A stretch of 64,000 nt of DNA, taken from Helianthus annuus. Lineage: Eukaryota > Streptophyta > Magnoliopsida > Asterales > Asteraceae. Under the pieces are notes generated by a model. That model was not told the DNA's origin and searched no databases. It was given only the letters and a program-made list of their open reading frames with translations. Where the stretch lies: the NCBI RefSeq assembly GCF_002127325.2, contig NC_035436.2, forward strand, positions 107,593,591-107,657,590, in the 5' to 3' direction. Both the position numbers and the translations under genes were made by a program. This document shows positions 11,701-23,159 of this stretch, piece by piece (positions within the stretch are counted from its first letter, which is position 1; each line of letters opens with the position of its first letter).

Positions 11701-12523
11701 TGTAACCTTTTCCCCTGTTTGGCCGATGTGTTTGATTCACTTCTCTTGCTACCACTGCTGGTTCCTTGCTTGAAGTTGGAAAACTTCCGTTTGTTTTCCC
11801 CCGACGACTCCACATGAGTCTCTTTCTTTTTCTGATCATCCTTTGAAAACTTGTTTAGCCTGATGGCTTCTTCAGTCAGCGAGATGCTCAAATTGATGGC
11901 TTCAGTAATGGTTGCTGGTTTCGATGTTGTGACCATACTCATGATCTGAGGTGCTAACCCCCAGATGAAACGTTCCATGCGCTTGAATTCGGGCATGACC
12001 ATGTACGGCACTACATGGGACAGATCATGAAACCTTTGAACATACTCAGCAATTTTTGGTCCTTCCATCCTTAGGTTCCAAAATTCGGTTTCCAATCTCT
12101 GGATCTCAGCTCTGGAGCAATACTTCTTGCACATCAGCTCTTTCAATTCAGCCCAAGTCATGGCGTATGCTGCAGCCTCTCCTAGTGTTTGAACTTGAAG
12201 ATTCCACCATGATAGGGCACCATCAGTAAAGAGCCTAGTGATGTATGTGACTTGTTGTCCTGGTGCACATTTGCTCATTCTTATTGTCGTCTCCGTCTTT
12301 TCAGTCCAACGAGTGAAAGCCACGGCACCTCCAGTGCCATCAAAGTTTTGCGGCTTGCAATCTAAGAATTGCTTGAAAGTACACCCATTCGGAGGGTTGT
12401 TGTTGTTCGAATGTTTCCGCTTAAGTCTCCTTGAGAAGCAGCATATTGTGCAATTGCGGCAGCGATGATTCCTTGCAGTTCTGCCTGGTTAGTCGGCTTG
12501 CGTGTGTCACGTCGTGGAGGCAT
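11701..12523 (-). pseudogene. Element A gag capsid (frameshifted)
   Basis: Structural protein of the virus-like particle. The ATG at 12523 opens MPPRRDTRKPTNQAELQG, close to the gag starts of C (37956) and F (47899). A one-base frameshift near 12400 then separates it from the retrotransposon gag core (GGAVAFTRWTEKTET, LSWWNLQVQTLG, WAELKELMCKKYC, RMERFIWGLAPQI, 12340-11900). A second frameshift near 11700 separates capsid from the zinc knuckles. A lysine- and serine-rich linker lies between. Confidence 0.85.
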
Positions 12524-12882
12524 TTTCTAGAGGATGTTCCATATTGTTCAGGTCATAGTAAGTATGATAATCATACGTATATGTAGTCACATTCATCATT
12601 CACATAACATCTCATGTCATAATCATAACAAATAATCAACAATGCATGGATTTAAAAGACTTGCGATTTAAGTTTCATAAGCAAACCACCAATACAGTTT
12701 CACAATTTCACCATATGTCAAAATATACTAAGGGCTACATCACCCTTGTCTGAGTACAATAAATTAAAAACCAAAATCGTGGTCTCAAAAAGGTCTTCAT
12801 AGTCATGGCTCTAGCGCTGTCTTCCCACTAAGAGTAGCCGGTATGTAGAAGATCTGAAATCCCTGTTGCTCCGAGTATATCC
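12524..12882 (-). other. Noncoding spacer between extra ORF and gag in element A
   Basis: AT-rich, no reading frame and no similarity to other parts of the window. It could hold a promoter, an internal ribosome entry site or a splice acceptor for gag expression, but nothing specific can be assigned. Confidence 0.5.
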
Positions 12883-14378
12883 CTAAGCTGACGGTGGAGG
12901 AGGAGGTGGAAAACGAGAGAAAATCAATCGGCGCAACTGCACCAAATCCTCCTCAAGTGCATAGGCAAAGCGCAACACGAAAGCAACCTGTCGATCGAGA
13001 GGGAGGAAATGAACGTCTGAATCTTGAGGCGATGGAAAGGAAGTGTGCGATGCTGAAAACTGAGTCTGACAGGGACAGTGAGGATGTGGAGCTCTCTCCA
13101 ACCGCTGGACACATCGTCTCAAGGCGTCCCGCTGTAACTGCAGTGACGTGAGCGTGTCCTCTACGGAGTATCCATCATGGAAGGGATGATAAGGGTCGGA
13201 TACAGGCATGACATGGGGTGCTGACCATGGGGATGGTTCACACATCGGGGCTGAAACCGGAAGTGTAATGTGTGGGGTAAATGCAAACTGTGAAGTGATA
13301 TGGGGAAACTGGGTTTCGAAAGGTGCAGAAAATGACACTAGTGGAACAAAATCTGGATAAGGGACCTGCGGTAAGAACTGGCTATCCTCTGGCATGAATG
13401 GGGTGTTGCCGAAAGGCTGACTCGACGATCCCTCCCCAGGTTGGGGCGGAGGAATGTCCTGAAGGAAAGTGATAGGAAGGTCAGTACCATGGGTACCAGA
13501 TGTGGATGGAGGAAACAAGGGAGCATCGAGTGGTACAGCGATGGGTGCGGGAGGGGGAGTGACTGGGACTACGTACGAAGGGTAGTCATCCTCCTCAATC
13601 CACCCATTGCTGGAGTGGGCGTATCTCGAGTCAAGGTGGGTAGCAAATGGTGCCAGGTCATCAAAAATTGCCATGGGATCGGGTATGGGTGCTACATCGG
13701 GTATCTCAACGGCTGGTGGTGCAACAACGGGTGTATCAGTGATAGTAACAGGGTCAACAGAAAGAACGGGCTCGGAAATGACTGGAGCGGGCTGATAATC
13801 AGCAAGTATGGCAGGAATCGGATCATCTGGAGGAACAGGAGCCTCAGCAGGCTGCTCCAACTCCATCTCCTCATCAGCGTCCATGCGAGGAATGTAACCG
13901 AGTCCCAACGGTGGGATATGAGAAGCTATCGACTCAAAGGAACCTGAAGCGGACGAATCAGACTGAACCTCCATATCAGGAAGCTCAACCATGGGAACAA
14001 TAGGATCAACAACTGGGATATCAACAAGCTGAACACCGTCCTCCATCGGGGCCCCACCATCCTGGTCTCCCTTCGGGGGACCCTCGATGAGTAGGTCGAT
14101 GTCACCATCGGGTAACGCGTCGAGAGGTTGTTCCTCAAAGGGAACTGCAGCAACCGGGAGAGGGCAGGGATTGGGACAAGGGGTAGATCCTCTCCTGGTG
14201 GGCCATCAGCTAAGGGTACATCATCTCCGAAGATCGGTAGGGCAAAAGGCTGAAAGTCGTCTTCATCGGTGCTCGTGGTGTCTGAGGTATAAACTCCCGA
14301 GTCGGTGGCCATCTCGTCATCAGAGGTAAAAGTCCTCGGGTCACTCGCGTCGGATACTCCACTACCAGATGATGCCAT
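12883..14378 (-). CDS. Extra proline-rich acidic ORF upstream of gag in element A (one frameshift)
   Basis: An additional ORF in the same orientation as gag, starting at the ATG at 14378 (MASSGSGVSDASDP). The N-terminal 70 residues are Ser/Thr/Asp/Glu-rich with FQPFALPIFGDD. Near 14150-14165 the frame changes and the remainder stays open to the stop at 12883, about 500 codons in all. The middle is Pro/Val/Ile/Asp-rich with many PVV, PIP and VPL repeats. The C-terminal part has a heptad-like helix (LTSLQLQRDALRRCVQRLER) and a second helix (LEEDLVQLRRLIFSRF) ending in a proline run. No zinc knuckle, enzyme motif, signal peptide or membrane segment belongs to it. Function unknown. Similar ORFs upstream of gag occur, from memory, in Asteraceae gypsy elements. 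The long open frame with only one break suggests past selection. Confidence 0.65.
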
Positions 14379-14460
14379 GGTGTCTGTAACACAACCACAA
14401 CATATGCACACAAATAAGGTAAGCATGTAAACAAATAACAATGAAATCATGTATGCATCC

Positions 14461-14726
14461 TAGTCTTCCCAGACTATCCCACCCAATCTCTAAGACTGAA
14501 TTCCCTAGTCTCTCAGACTAACTCCCTGGCCTCTAAGACCAACCTCCCAGTCTCTAAGACTAATTCGCTGGCCTCTAAGACCAACCTCCCAGTCTCTAAG
14601 ACTCGAATTTTCCCCAGCCTCTAAGGCTAAACATCCCCAATCTCTAAGATTGAACCCCTCAGTCTCTAAGACTGAAACCTCCCTCAGTCTCTAAGACTGA
14701 ACTCCCTCAGTCTCTAAGACTGATAC
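14461..14726 (-). repeat. Array of about 11 short hairpins in element A leader
   Basis: Units of 20-30 bp each contain a small inverted repeat around CTCTAAG. Variants include CAGTCT/AGACTG, CAATCT/AGATTG, TAGTCT/AGACTA and AGCCT/AGGCT with a three-base CTA or CTC loop. Stem sequences differ between units but mostly stay complementary. The array lies between the PBS and the extra ORF. Confidence 0.85.
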
Positions 14727-14896
14727 AAAAATTTTTAAAAAAAATGTATTTGTGCCCCTTTTGTTTGTAAAAATGTCTGTGCCCTGGATCTGGACTTTTA
14801 GTGTATGCAAATGTAAAAACGTTTGAAAACATTTTCGTGAGAGCCCTAGTGATCATAGTCTAGACTCGAGAAGGAATCCTAGTTCGTTATGATCGA
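14727..14896 (-). other. Element A leader next to the PBS
   Basis: Noncoding. Includes an A/T run near 14730 and the PBS-proximal sequence. No further motif assigned. Confidence 0.5.
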
Positions 14897-14910
14897 GGCT
14901 CTGATACCAA
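14897..14910 (-). other. Primer-binding site of element A (initiator-Met type)
   Basis: Minus strand TTGGTATCAGAGCC two bases inside the LTR end at 14913. Its position proves the 5' LTR extends to 14913 rather than stopping at 15741, where similarity to the 3' copy stops. Confidence 0.9.
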
Positions 14911-14912
14911 GC

Positions 14913-17900
14913 TGTCACACCCTGGCTTTTGCAGTAGCGTGGGTTTATTTGGTGTGACTTCTTAATACCATAGCAACAATCACAACATGCTATATGATAA
15001 AAAAAACATATGATGTTCATCCATTACGATAGTTAAAAATGCATAACATATTGTCTAAAAAAACATCAACCACAATATGCGTTACAAAACATGACTTGTT
15101 TAAAAAAGAGTTCATAAGACTCGACGAAATGCTACCAACGACACAAGGATTTGAGACATGCAACTCGTCCAGGAAAGAGTTACACTTCCCAAACCTACGA
15201 CTCCGGATGACATCCTTATTTAGTACACAGCTAATCATGCATCACTTGCCAGATCCAAATTAATTCCCTGAAATACATGTAGTTTAAAAATTCAACAAAA
15301 AGTTGAGCGAGTTCATGTGTAAGTCTGTGTGTGTAAACCGTTTAATATGTCTGTAAGTAAAAATAGTCCCTGGTATGTAGCAATAAGGAAAAACTGATCA
15401 CCATTGGGTTGCAAATCCAATAGTATATGTGAATGATGCAGGAAGACTCAAACCTAGCAAATTTGTCTCCGGTATGAAGACATAGTCACCACATGGGCCC
15501 CCGGCCTCATGGGTGTGGGCTCGCTACACCCAAATAGATCTATCACTCATGTCCCGTGGTCCTACTATGAGGATTAATGGCCTTAAGTGTCATGCCCACC
15601 ACTCACTTGATCGCGTAATAAAAACCATCCTTAAGCTAACAATACCATGTATAAAATGTCTGGAATAATTTGTAAACATGCATTCCACCCCCGAAGTATA
15701 AAACCGAAAACAGTAAAGGAATAGGGGGTCATGAACTCACCGTAGTGCGTCTTGACTCGAATCTTAACTCTTTCCGCTACACGACAACCTACAACGTACT
15801 AATGTCTATTAGACGAACGGGTCGTGCCTTGGCTTAGAGTTTAGTGTTTTGATTTGCGTTACTTAGGTATTATTTTGTTAAAACAATAATAATTATTTTA
15901 ACTTAACTATCGTTCTTAGAAAAATAGTTAGACAACTATTTCGTATCTATTTTTCTCGAATATTTTACTAAGTGTTCGGATTTTCGGAAAATTTCGGCAG
16001 AGTCTCCTCTGTAAATAGGGGTGTCCATGCTTAATTAGCATATCATTTTCTTTTACATATATCCAATAGTTCATTTTCAATAACCAAACCGACATATCGA
16101 CAAACAAAACGTTACTTACTTTATTTCAGCTTCATTACTCAAAACCGGACTGTTTTCGAGGATTTTTATAAAATAGTTAACCTTTTCTAAAAATTCTCAA
16201 ATTTTTACAGAAGGTTCTATATGTTCAAAAATTTACTATGTAAAAATATCAAAGTCCAGTTCATTACCCATATTTTATGGAAAATCATTTTCTCGACTGC
16301 AATCAGATTTGTTACTTTCTGATCGCAGTTTACAGAAATATTCACTAAAAATTAACCGTAAGTCCGTTTGACGAAATTCCAGTTGGAGGGTCGTCCTGAC
16401 AACGGTGTCCATCTACTGTAAAAATTCCATGAGTCGGTTTCACTCAGGTTTCAGGTTATGACTTCGAAAACAACACACTTTTTCTGCAGTAAAAATGCAG
16501 CTTGAGCTGCTGTCCAAAAATAGTCTTTTAAAAATAGTAAACGGTCTCAAAAAATTACGATTCCAGTGCCATTTGTTTCGTTATTCCAAAATACACATTT
16601 TAGGCTTCAGAAAATCGGTTTTTCGATTTAAAATGGTCTCGTTACAGCCTGTTGAAGTTGGCTGGAAATCCAACTCAGCAAGCTGTTTACATTGTAGAAG
16701 TGACTAAAAACAAGGATCCTAACCTTGGTTTAGTGATGAACAAATGTTAAAACTTCAATCATGCTTTAACCAACCCTAAACCATCCAGATTTCAACTTCA
16801 CACAACTTTTTATATATGGTTTTTATGCAGAAAGTTAAGTCCAACATTTTAGTGTTTTAGCTTTTGTGTGTCATGAACATTCAAACAAATCATAACAAGA
16901 ACAAGATGGAACAAGGGTGTGAAGGGACTCACTACTAGCACAAGGCTAGGGTAGTAATCTTAGGACAAGATGATGGTGAAATGTTGGTGACAAAGGCTTG
17001 AATCAAGCTTCCTCGAGAACCCTTCAATGTTGCACTTCTATGGAGGAACCTCAAGCTTGAAAGAGAGCTTTTTGTGAAGAAAAAGGAGGATGTGAAGGAT
17101 GGTGGTGATGGAATCGGTTATGGAGAGAGGGGGTGGGGGGGTGGTTCCGAAAATAAGAGGGAGGAGGGAGGAGGTTGGGTGTAATCTTTGTAATGATGAT
17201 GATCTTCTTGGAAACATGCATCCTCCAACCCTAAGGTCATCATTGCCTAACTCTTGGCCAATAAGAGTTAAGATTGCAATATCAAAAATCTAAACAAAAT
17301 ATATTTACTAATCATGGCAGAAAAATTGGTTGGGGGGGGGTAAAATGTAAATTTTTGGTAATTAGTAGGTAATAAGTTAAAAGGTTAAGGGTATTTTCAA
17401 GTATAGTGGGTGTATGTCATATTAACATGGTGTATAGGGATTTTTGGTGACCATAAATAATTTAATATGACAAAATAATATTTCTGACAATATTTTCATG
17501 TCTCGGGTAATGTCTGGTTGTTCGGTTTGGCATCGTTCCGTTAAAGCGTTTAATTGTCCTGTATAGCGTCTTTTGTGCATCTTTGTGTAACGAAATTAAT
17601 TCCAACACTTAGGAAAATGTCCAGGACCATTTAGTCAATACTCTGTATAATATGAGTGTGTTAAAAGCTGATTTGTTACTAAAAGTGCGGATTTCTGTAA
17701 TTAAATTGCGTTTTAGGCACTTTCCGGCACTCAAACTATCACCTAGTGACATAGTCTTATGGTCCTCACTTCCCTTCACTCCATACTGGTGTAGTGTTTT
17801 ACCTGTGGCCCATACTGGCCTAAAAATAGTATCTGTCTAAGTGCTGGCATTGTCAGCATGCGTCGGATTTATCTGCTCATTGTGCTAACTGTGCTTTGTG

Positions 17901-18088
17901 CATCAGGTCTGTCACTAAGAGTCTGTATGAAATAATTGGAGTGACTGTATATAAAGAATGAACATGTATGTATGTAATGTGAGTCAGTAAGCAGTTTTAA
18001 AGCGTCAGATGTAATCAAGCACAGTCATTAAGAACACAATTAGGGTTAGTTAATTTGTACAGTACCTGTAATTATGTGGGTTGTCACA
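14913..18088 (-). repeat. Element A 5' LTR (3.18 kb)
   Basis: Minus strand starts TGTGACAACCCACATAA and ends GGGTGTGACA next to the PBS. 15741-18088 is repeated at 5583-7924; 14913-15740 is found only here. The long LTR is typical of Tekay/Del chromoviruses. Confidence 0.88.
15268..15740 (-). other. Candidate leader intron in element A 5' LTR
   Basis: Minus strand donor CTACG|GTGAGTT at 15740 and acceptor ACATGTATTTCAG|GG ending at 15268. The acceptor is the same sequence as in element E (30131-30143), and the donor hexamer is the one in B and F. Inferred, not demonstrated. Confidence 0.4.
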
Positions 18089-19804
18089 CTTATCATGCAA
18101 CTACTTAAACGACGTGACCATAAGGTATAACCTTAAAAGGTTATTTCATATACAACTATGGTCACCTAAAGTGTTTGGTCGGATCCTAATGATCGACCAA
18201 TTGGGTCGGGTTTGAAAGTATAAGCGATTGATTAGATCGCTTACCTTTACGACCCTCAACAAGCATAAATCTAAAAGCGACGAGCTAAACATGCTAGAAC
18301 ATGTTTAGTAAAGTTAGAAAACAGGTTTGGTATCAAAACAAACGATTTTGATACCCTAGAGTAGTTTGGTTTCAAAATACGCGAGGTAACGCATTTTGGC
18401 CGAAACTACGACTCGTCATTGAGCCTAGATAACGTGGAAATCAGTAGGTATAGTCACTAGGGACTATAACCATCGTGATTACGCTCACGTTATGAAGTTC
18501 AAACGAACTTCGCATTGACCATAAACTGGTTAATGCAGAAAGTCAAACACAGTTTGACTTTAACGCTAAAACGAATGAAAAACGCGAAAGAATACTTACA
18601 GAAGGTCCCCGCAAGATTTGACTCGATTCGCTCTCAGGTAGGAAGCATAAACTTCCACTTAGAAAGCTTTGAATCAGATCAAACGTGAGGGATGAATGAA
18701 ATGAAGGTGGGTATTTATAGGAATGGCACAACCGTTAGGATCGTTCATCGCGAAACGTGCTTCGATCTCGGCCGTCCAAGTGGGCACATGGTATTTGGAT
18801 ACCATGGGCTCTTAAAAACCATCAAATTTGGCCCCTAGAATGCTTAAAAACCAGGTTCAATGGTGTGGAACAGATGGTAACATCTGGAACAGATTTTTTG
18901 CAGACCTGGGCCTCTTACGCGGCCCGTGTAAGAGTTTAAGGTAGTCTTACGCGGGCCGCCTGGCCAACTATTACAGAATTGTAGTTTCGGTCCCTGAACT
19001 TCAGAAACATGTGTTTTGATGCATTTTTTGGCACGTTTAAGCCCCGTTAACCTCATTTCAAGGCTCTAAAATGATGTTATAGTATAGGGGACATGAAATA
19101 TGCTCAAAAATATCTCGGATGTCGGTTCATTTGGTCGTACGGTTGCGTTGTTCGGTTAATTACGACGGAAGTCGTAACGAACGCAAAAACGATCCAAATT
19201 AAGCGACGAATGGGTTTTTATCATGCCAAACACTAAAATAAAATATTTTAATGCTTACATAAATTTTTGGAAGTCCGGAAGTATTCAGAACGTAAAATAT
19301 GCATGAAAATGCAAACTTATGCACTTTTTGACGCTTTTAGTCCCTGAATGAGCATAAAGTTTATTTTAGCACACCGAACACCTCAAAGCCTATTTCTAAG
19401 CTATGTAAAGGATATTTAGGGTGTGTTTAACTTATGATCATGTTCCGGAAGGTTTGTTACAGTACAAATTGACATACTTTCGCAGTTTGTCGAATTTAGT
19501 CCTTGTAAGCGAATAAACTTGATTTCGGCATACCAACCCATCCAAAAACTTATTTCTAACTTATGTAAAGGTTATTTAAGGTATGTTAAGCCTATGTCAC
19601 TCTTCCGGAGTCTTTGTTGCATTAAACTGGTTATATTCACGCATCAGATCGCGTATAACCTTCCAGAAAGCGATTTAAAGCCCGAAATCGAACAAGAATT
19701 GATATGTGCAAACGATACACATATTTTTACAAATCCCAAGTATGAAACATAATATTTCAATGATTTGGTTTTTGTTTGATGGTCACGGAGGCACAAGTTT
19801 CACA
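18089..19804 (-). repeat. Element B 5' LTR, distal part (U3), right of insertion A
   Basis: Continues the B LTR interrupted at 5582. 18265-19804 repeats 1-1535. It ends at the terminal TGTGAAACTTGTGCC (minus strand) at 19804. The TATA box is at 18709-18721 and the GC-rich dyad at 18901-18965. Confidence 0.88.
18709..18721 (-). promoter_or_regulatory. TATA box in element B 5' LTR
   Basis: Minus strand CCTATAAATACCC. Predicted pol II start would lie about 30 bp further (near 18680). The candidate splice donor is about 1 kb downstream once element A is removed. Confidence 0.6.
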
Positions 19805-20055
19805 GTCCCAGGTCATTATGAGCGAAACCCCCTCACCTATATATATCCCATGGGCAAAATCAGTAGTAGAGATCTTGTTTCCGGTAACGAACTGCTGCCG
19901 AAGTGCCGTTTGATCTGTAATCAGTGTGAAATCAATATACAAGGCAAGATTTAGTAGAACAAGCTGTTTTTCGTGTCCGTTTCTTGTTATTCCGCACCTG
20001 AAACGGATTAGAACACCTCCGATTGACTCGTTCGGGTCAGCACGCGATCCTACAA
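19805..20055. other. Short island between elements B and C, unassigned
   Basis: No similarity to any other part of the window. A minus-strand open stretch of about 85 codons crosses it, and runs on into the flanking LTRs, so it is not convincing as a gene. It is either original host sequence at the B insertion point or a fragment of an element not otherwise present. Confidence 0.45.
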
Positions 20056-20686
20056 ACAATTTGGATAAACGATTGGTTTTGGGTAGCGATTAGATAATGG
20101 GATGGGTGTAGTGTGATAGAATCATGGTAGATACGCCGCTGGTACATCTTATATATAAGTGCTTCTATCATATTACATTGCGTGTCATTATTTAGTTCAC
20201 TGGGGAAACGATTTTGAAACAATGTGACACAACGAGGTTTTCGAAACGATATAAACCATACGAGTTTTATTAATGAGTTTTTACGAGTTGTTTTACTAAA
20301 ACAAATGTTTTTGGGTTAAGAATCATGGCTACGAGATTTTATATACTATAATCATCTTGATTTTTTTTGAGTTGGTTGAACTATGTTGCAATACACTTTT
20401 CAAAACGAGGTTTGTACTTTATTTTTACATATGTTTCAGGTGGTATTGCTTGATGTTGCTTGCTAGGGAGCTTGTGTCACATAGGACCTGGACGAGGCCT
20501 TAGTGACTTAAAAACAGTTATAAACAATACGTAGTTTGTTTGTTTTGGTTTAAAGACAATGCACTTTACATAATAATTCAATAAAACGAAACATTTGGTT
20601 ACCATGGTTGTGGAACAATAATTCTGTTGCAACATTCCCCGACGTTTCCGCCACGTTTTGTTGTTTTACGTGGTCGGGGTATGACA
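20056..20686 (+). repeat. Element C 5' LTR, 3'-terminal remnant
   Basis: Aligns with 46515-47255 of F from AACAATTTGGATAAACG to TATGACA, although a segment of the F LTR near 46890-46980 is missing here. Contains the candidate splice acceptor ATATGTTTCAG|GTGG at 20429-20439. The upstream U3 and the TATA box are deleted. Confidence 0.85.
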
Positions 20687-20692
20687 GAAGAG

Positions 20693-20706
20693 TTGGTATC
20701 AGAGCC
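20693..20706 (+). other. Primer-binding site of element C (initiator-Met type)
   Basis: TTGGTATCAGAGCC six bases after the LTR end, identical to F. Confidence 0.88.
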
Positions 20707-20773
20707 AATGGTTATAGGGAATTAGGTTATTAGTAATGCTTTGACTTAGACTATAACTTTCTAGGACCCCAAC

Positions 20774-21237
20774 TGTAGGATCGTGAAACGACCTAACGAG
20801 TCGATCAGAAGAGTGCTCAGACAGAATCAGAGGCGGAATTCGTTGATTCTGTCTTTGTTTAGCTTGAATTCACGATTAAATATCTCGTATATTGATCAGA
20901 AAGCGGTTACAAACTCGGAGACACCTCGACAGCACCTCGACGTCGGAAACATGAACTGAACAACTGCCACTGATTCCGCTCAGAATGACCAATTTATAGA
21001 TCTTCTGATTCCGCTTAAACATGTTTCAAGCAGAATCTCAATCATACATTTCGAGCGGAATCTGTCCTATACATTTGGAGCGGAATCAGAAGTTTATGTG
21101 ATTTCGCTTGAAATGACCATGTGTCATTTCAAGCGGAATCACCCCTAATTCTCACTTTTTCGTTTTACGTGCATTGTACAATCAGTTCTAAACTAAGACT
21201 CGAACGAAGATGAAGTCGACAGACAACTGCACCAACA
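20774..21237 (-). repeat. Element D 3' LTR (464 bp)
   Basis: Plus strand TGTAGGATCGTGAAACG ... CTGCACCAACA; matches 26191-26644 with about 10 bp extra near 20947. Contains seven copies of the AAGCGGAATC motif in either orientation. Confidence 0.93.
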
Positions 21238-21252
21238 GACTCCCCCTTGAAT
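21238..21252 (-). other. Element D polypurine tract
   Basis: Minus strand ATTCAAGGGGGAGTC directly before the LTR start TGTTGGTGCAG. Confidence 0.85.
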
Positions 21253-23100
21253 GTTGACGGAATCTTCAGTGAGAGTCTTCAACATTACGACTCTTCAAAC
21301 TTGATCGGTCTTCTTCAGGAATTTTTCCTGGAAACATGTACCCGGATCTTTCTCTGGCTCTAACTCTCGTCAGACTCCCCCTTTCACCAAGCTGGGATCG
21401 TTGTCCGGAATTTGTTATCACCTTGAGATCAAATCCTGGCTTTATCTCTGATTAAGCTCTCCATAGGTTCTGAATTGCATCCTGGCTTTCCGTAGCAACA
21501 GGATCAGAAACCTTTCTTTCACCTACACATATCTCATCCACTCATAAGATAAACAAATTTTCATACTTGAAAATTTTATCAATTTTGAAACATTCTAAAA
21601 TCTGATTCAAATTAAAGAATCATTTTAAACATTTCAAAACAATTATCCAAACCAACTGTTCATCATGTTTAGCCTTTGAATTTTGAAGATCAGCTCTTCG
21701 TCATCAGTTGCCGAAAATCTTTTTGGATTTTTCAAAGTATGAAACATAATTGCAAGAACAGAATTTAAGTGCAGAAATGAAATATGTACAAACACTATTT
21801 TTGTGAGTTTGTGAAAGAGAATCATATCAGTTTTGAGACACATCACAAGCACCGTTAAGCTTTTAATCGTTTTAAGTTTTAAACGATTCACATAGATTGA
21901 CGATATTGTTGTCCACTTAAACTCAATCTAAAAACTTTCGAAATGCTTACCGATACATTAAGGTATATTAATTTTGCACTAAATTCTTATGGACCCCACG
22001 ATCTCAGCATATCCCCTCATCATGTAATACACTGACTCAAGTAATGCCTTTAAACTTTGATCAACTGTGATTTGTGCAAAAACAACGCAGAATGTTTAAA
22101 CATTAACAATCAGGTCGATACTTCCGTATACGCAGAGAAAGTCCAATGTTTAAACAAAATATGAAAATAAAAATAAGTTGAAATTGTTTAGGCTTTAACC
22201 ACTAGGTCGATACTTTCGTATACGCAGAGGTGATCCAAAGCTTAAAACGAAACACCAAAGAAAATAAAGCAGAACGTTTAGGCACTAACATCCAGATCGA
22301 TACTCACGTATACGCAGAGGATGTCCAATGCTTAAACAAAATAAAGAAATAAAACAAGTTTAAGTCTTTGCAAAAGAAATACACAATCACAGTGTCATTT
22401 TTAGCAAAGTTGTGAAAGCTCACAAACTTAACCAGTTTTTATGCTTTTTGGCATTCGGCAATTACTGAGCAGGCACACAATCAAGAAGGACAAAACTAAG
22501 TACTATGCTTTCAATCATGTTTCCCACTAGAACTAGGCTTTTTCTTTATGTTTGTATCGTTATCGCAAATCTACTAGTCTAGCTGAGCCTATCGTCACAT
22601 CCTTAGTGAGACTGTTTATCACTTTTAGACTTTACATTTCCTTAGCATGCTGTGATAGTCCACTGATTTTCTATCATTTCCTCTTGTATCAACAAAAACT
22701 CATTTTTTTGAATTTTTCAATGTTTTTGACTTTTTCAAATTTTCTAATTTTTAAATTTTTACTCCCCCTAAAATCAAAATATGTTTCAATTTTGATTTTC
22801 TGGGAAAATTTGAAACAACCTGTACAAACTTGACAACTTGATGAGAATCGCATCAATTCTCCATCTACCTGCGTAAACAATCAGAACTCCCCCTCACAAC
22901 AAACTTTTCTCCCATTGTGATTTCAAAACACTTAAGTTTGTTTTAATTAAAATGGTTTTTCCGGAAAAATTAGTTTGTTTTCCATCCACATGTAGGTACG
23001 GGGTTACTTCATCACTTTGCTTTCCTCAAACATATGAAAGACTTATCATTTCCGGTTTTATAATTCAACACCACTTGTAGAAAATCAAGTACAAATTAAT
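21253..23100 (-). other. Element D noncoding region where pol would be expected
   Basis: About 1.85 kb of AT-rich sequence with pyrimidine-rich blocks (22700-22760 on the plus strand) and no enzymatic motifs. It includes a triple repeat at 22085-22345. Other CT-rich boxes of the form ACTCCCCCT occur at 21240, 21370, 22760 and 22885. Confidence 0.65.
22085..22345. repeat. Three-copy repeat of about 90 bp in element D
   Basis: The core GGTCGATACTTCCGTATACG, or a close variant, followed by CAGAG and then GTCCAA-GTTTAAAC or a variant, occurs near 22112, 22205 and 22292. Each copy contains the palindrome-like CGTATACG. Confidence 0.8.
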
Positions 23101-23159
23101 GTCCTTGATTAACCACTTGTAAATCGAAATATCACAGTTACCAACCTGTGAATTTCTCA

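Larger units (their letters stand above)
5583..18088 (-). mobile_element. Element A: Tekay-like Ty3/gypsy chromovirus with an extra ORF, nested in element B
   Basis: Minus-strand order: 5' LTR (18088-14913), PBS (14910-14897), hairpin repeat array, extra acidic ORF (14378-12883), gag, protease, RT, RNase H, integrase with chromodomain-like tail (to 7959), polypurine tract, 3' LTR (7924-5583). It splits the B 5' LTR. No target duplication is visible, and the 3' LTR lacks the terminal 830 bp or so present in the 5' LTR. Every coding domain carries at least one stop or frameshift, so this copy is not autonomous. Confidence 0.9.
1..19804 (-). mobile_element. Element B: non-autonomous Tekay-like LTR element, interrupted by element A
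   Basis: Read on the minus strand the order is 5' LTR (19804-18089 plus 5582-3986), Met-type PBS, a 2.4-kb internal region without pol, polypurine tract, and a 3' LTR that leaves the window at base 1. The two LTR copies (1-1535 and about 18265-19804) match closely, and the rest of the LTR matches, in reverse, the element F LTR at 43893-47255. The internal region holds a minisatellite, noncoding sequence, a gag zinc-knuckle remnant and a leader shared with F, so it looks like a deleted derivative of the C/F family that needs proteins in trans. The left end is outside the window, so its target duplication cannot be checked. Confidence 0.85.

Noticed and set aside
13441..13947. Plus-strand 168-codon ORF
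   Set aside because: Antisense to the extra ORF of A; Gly/Ser-rich composition is the complement of its proline-rich codons.
5583..15741. 15741 as the true inner end of the A 5' LTR, giving two equal 2.3-kb LTRs
   Set aside because: There is no primer-binding site next to 15741, whereas a perfect one lies at 14897-14910 beside a TG...CA-type LTR end at 14913.
19757..20059. Minus-strand 100-codon ORF as a host gene
   Set aside because: It runs from the C LTR remnant through the island into the B LTR. I recognise no family, and the ends are in repeats.
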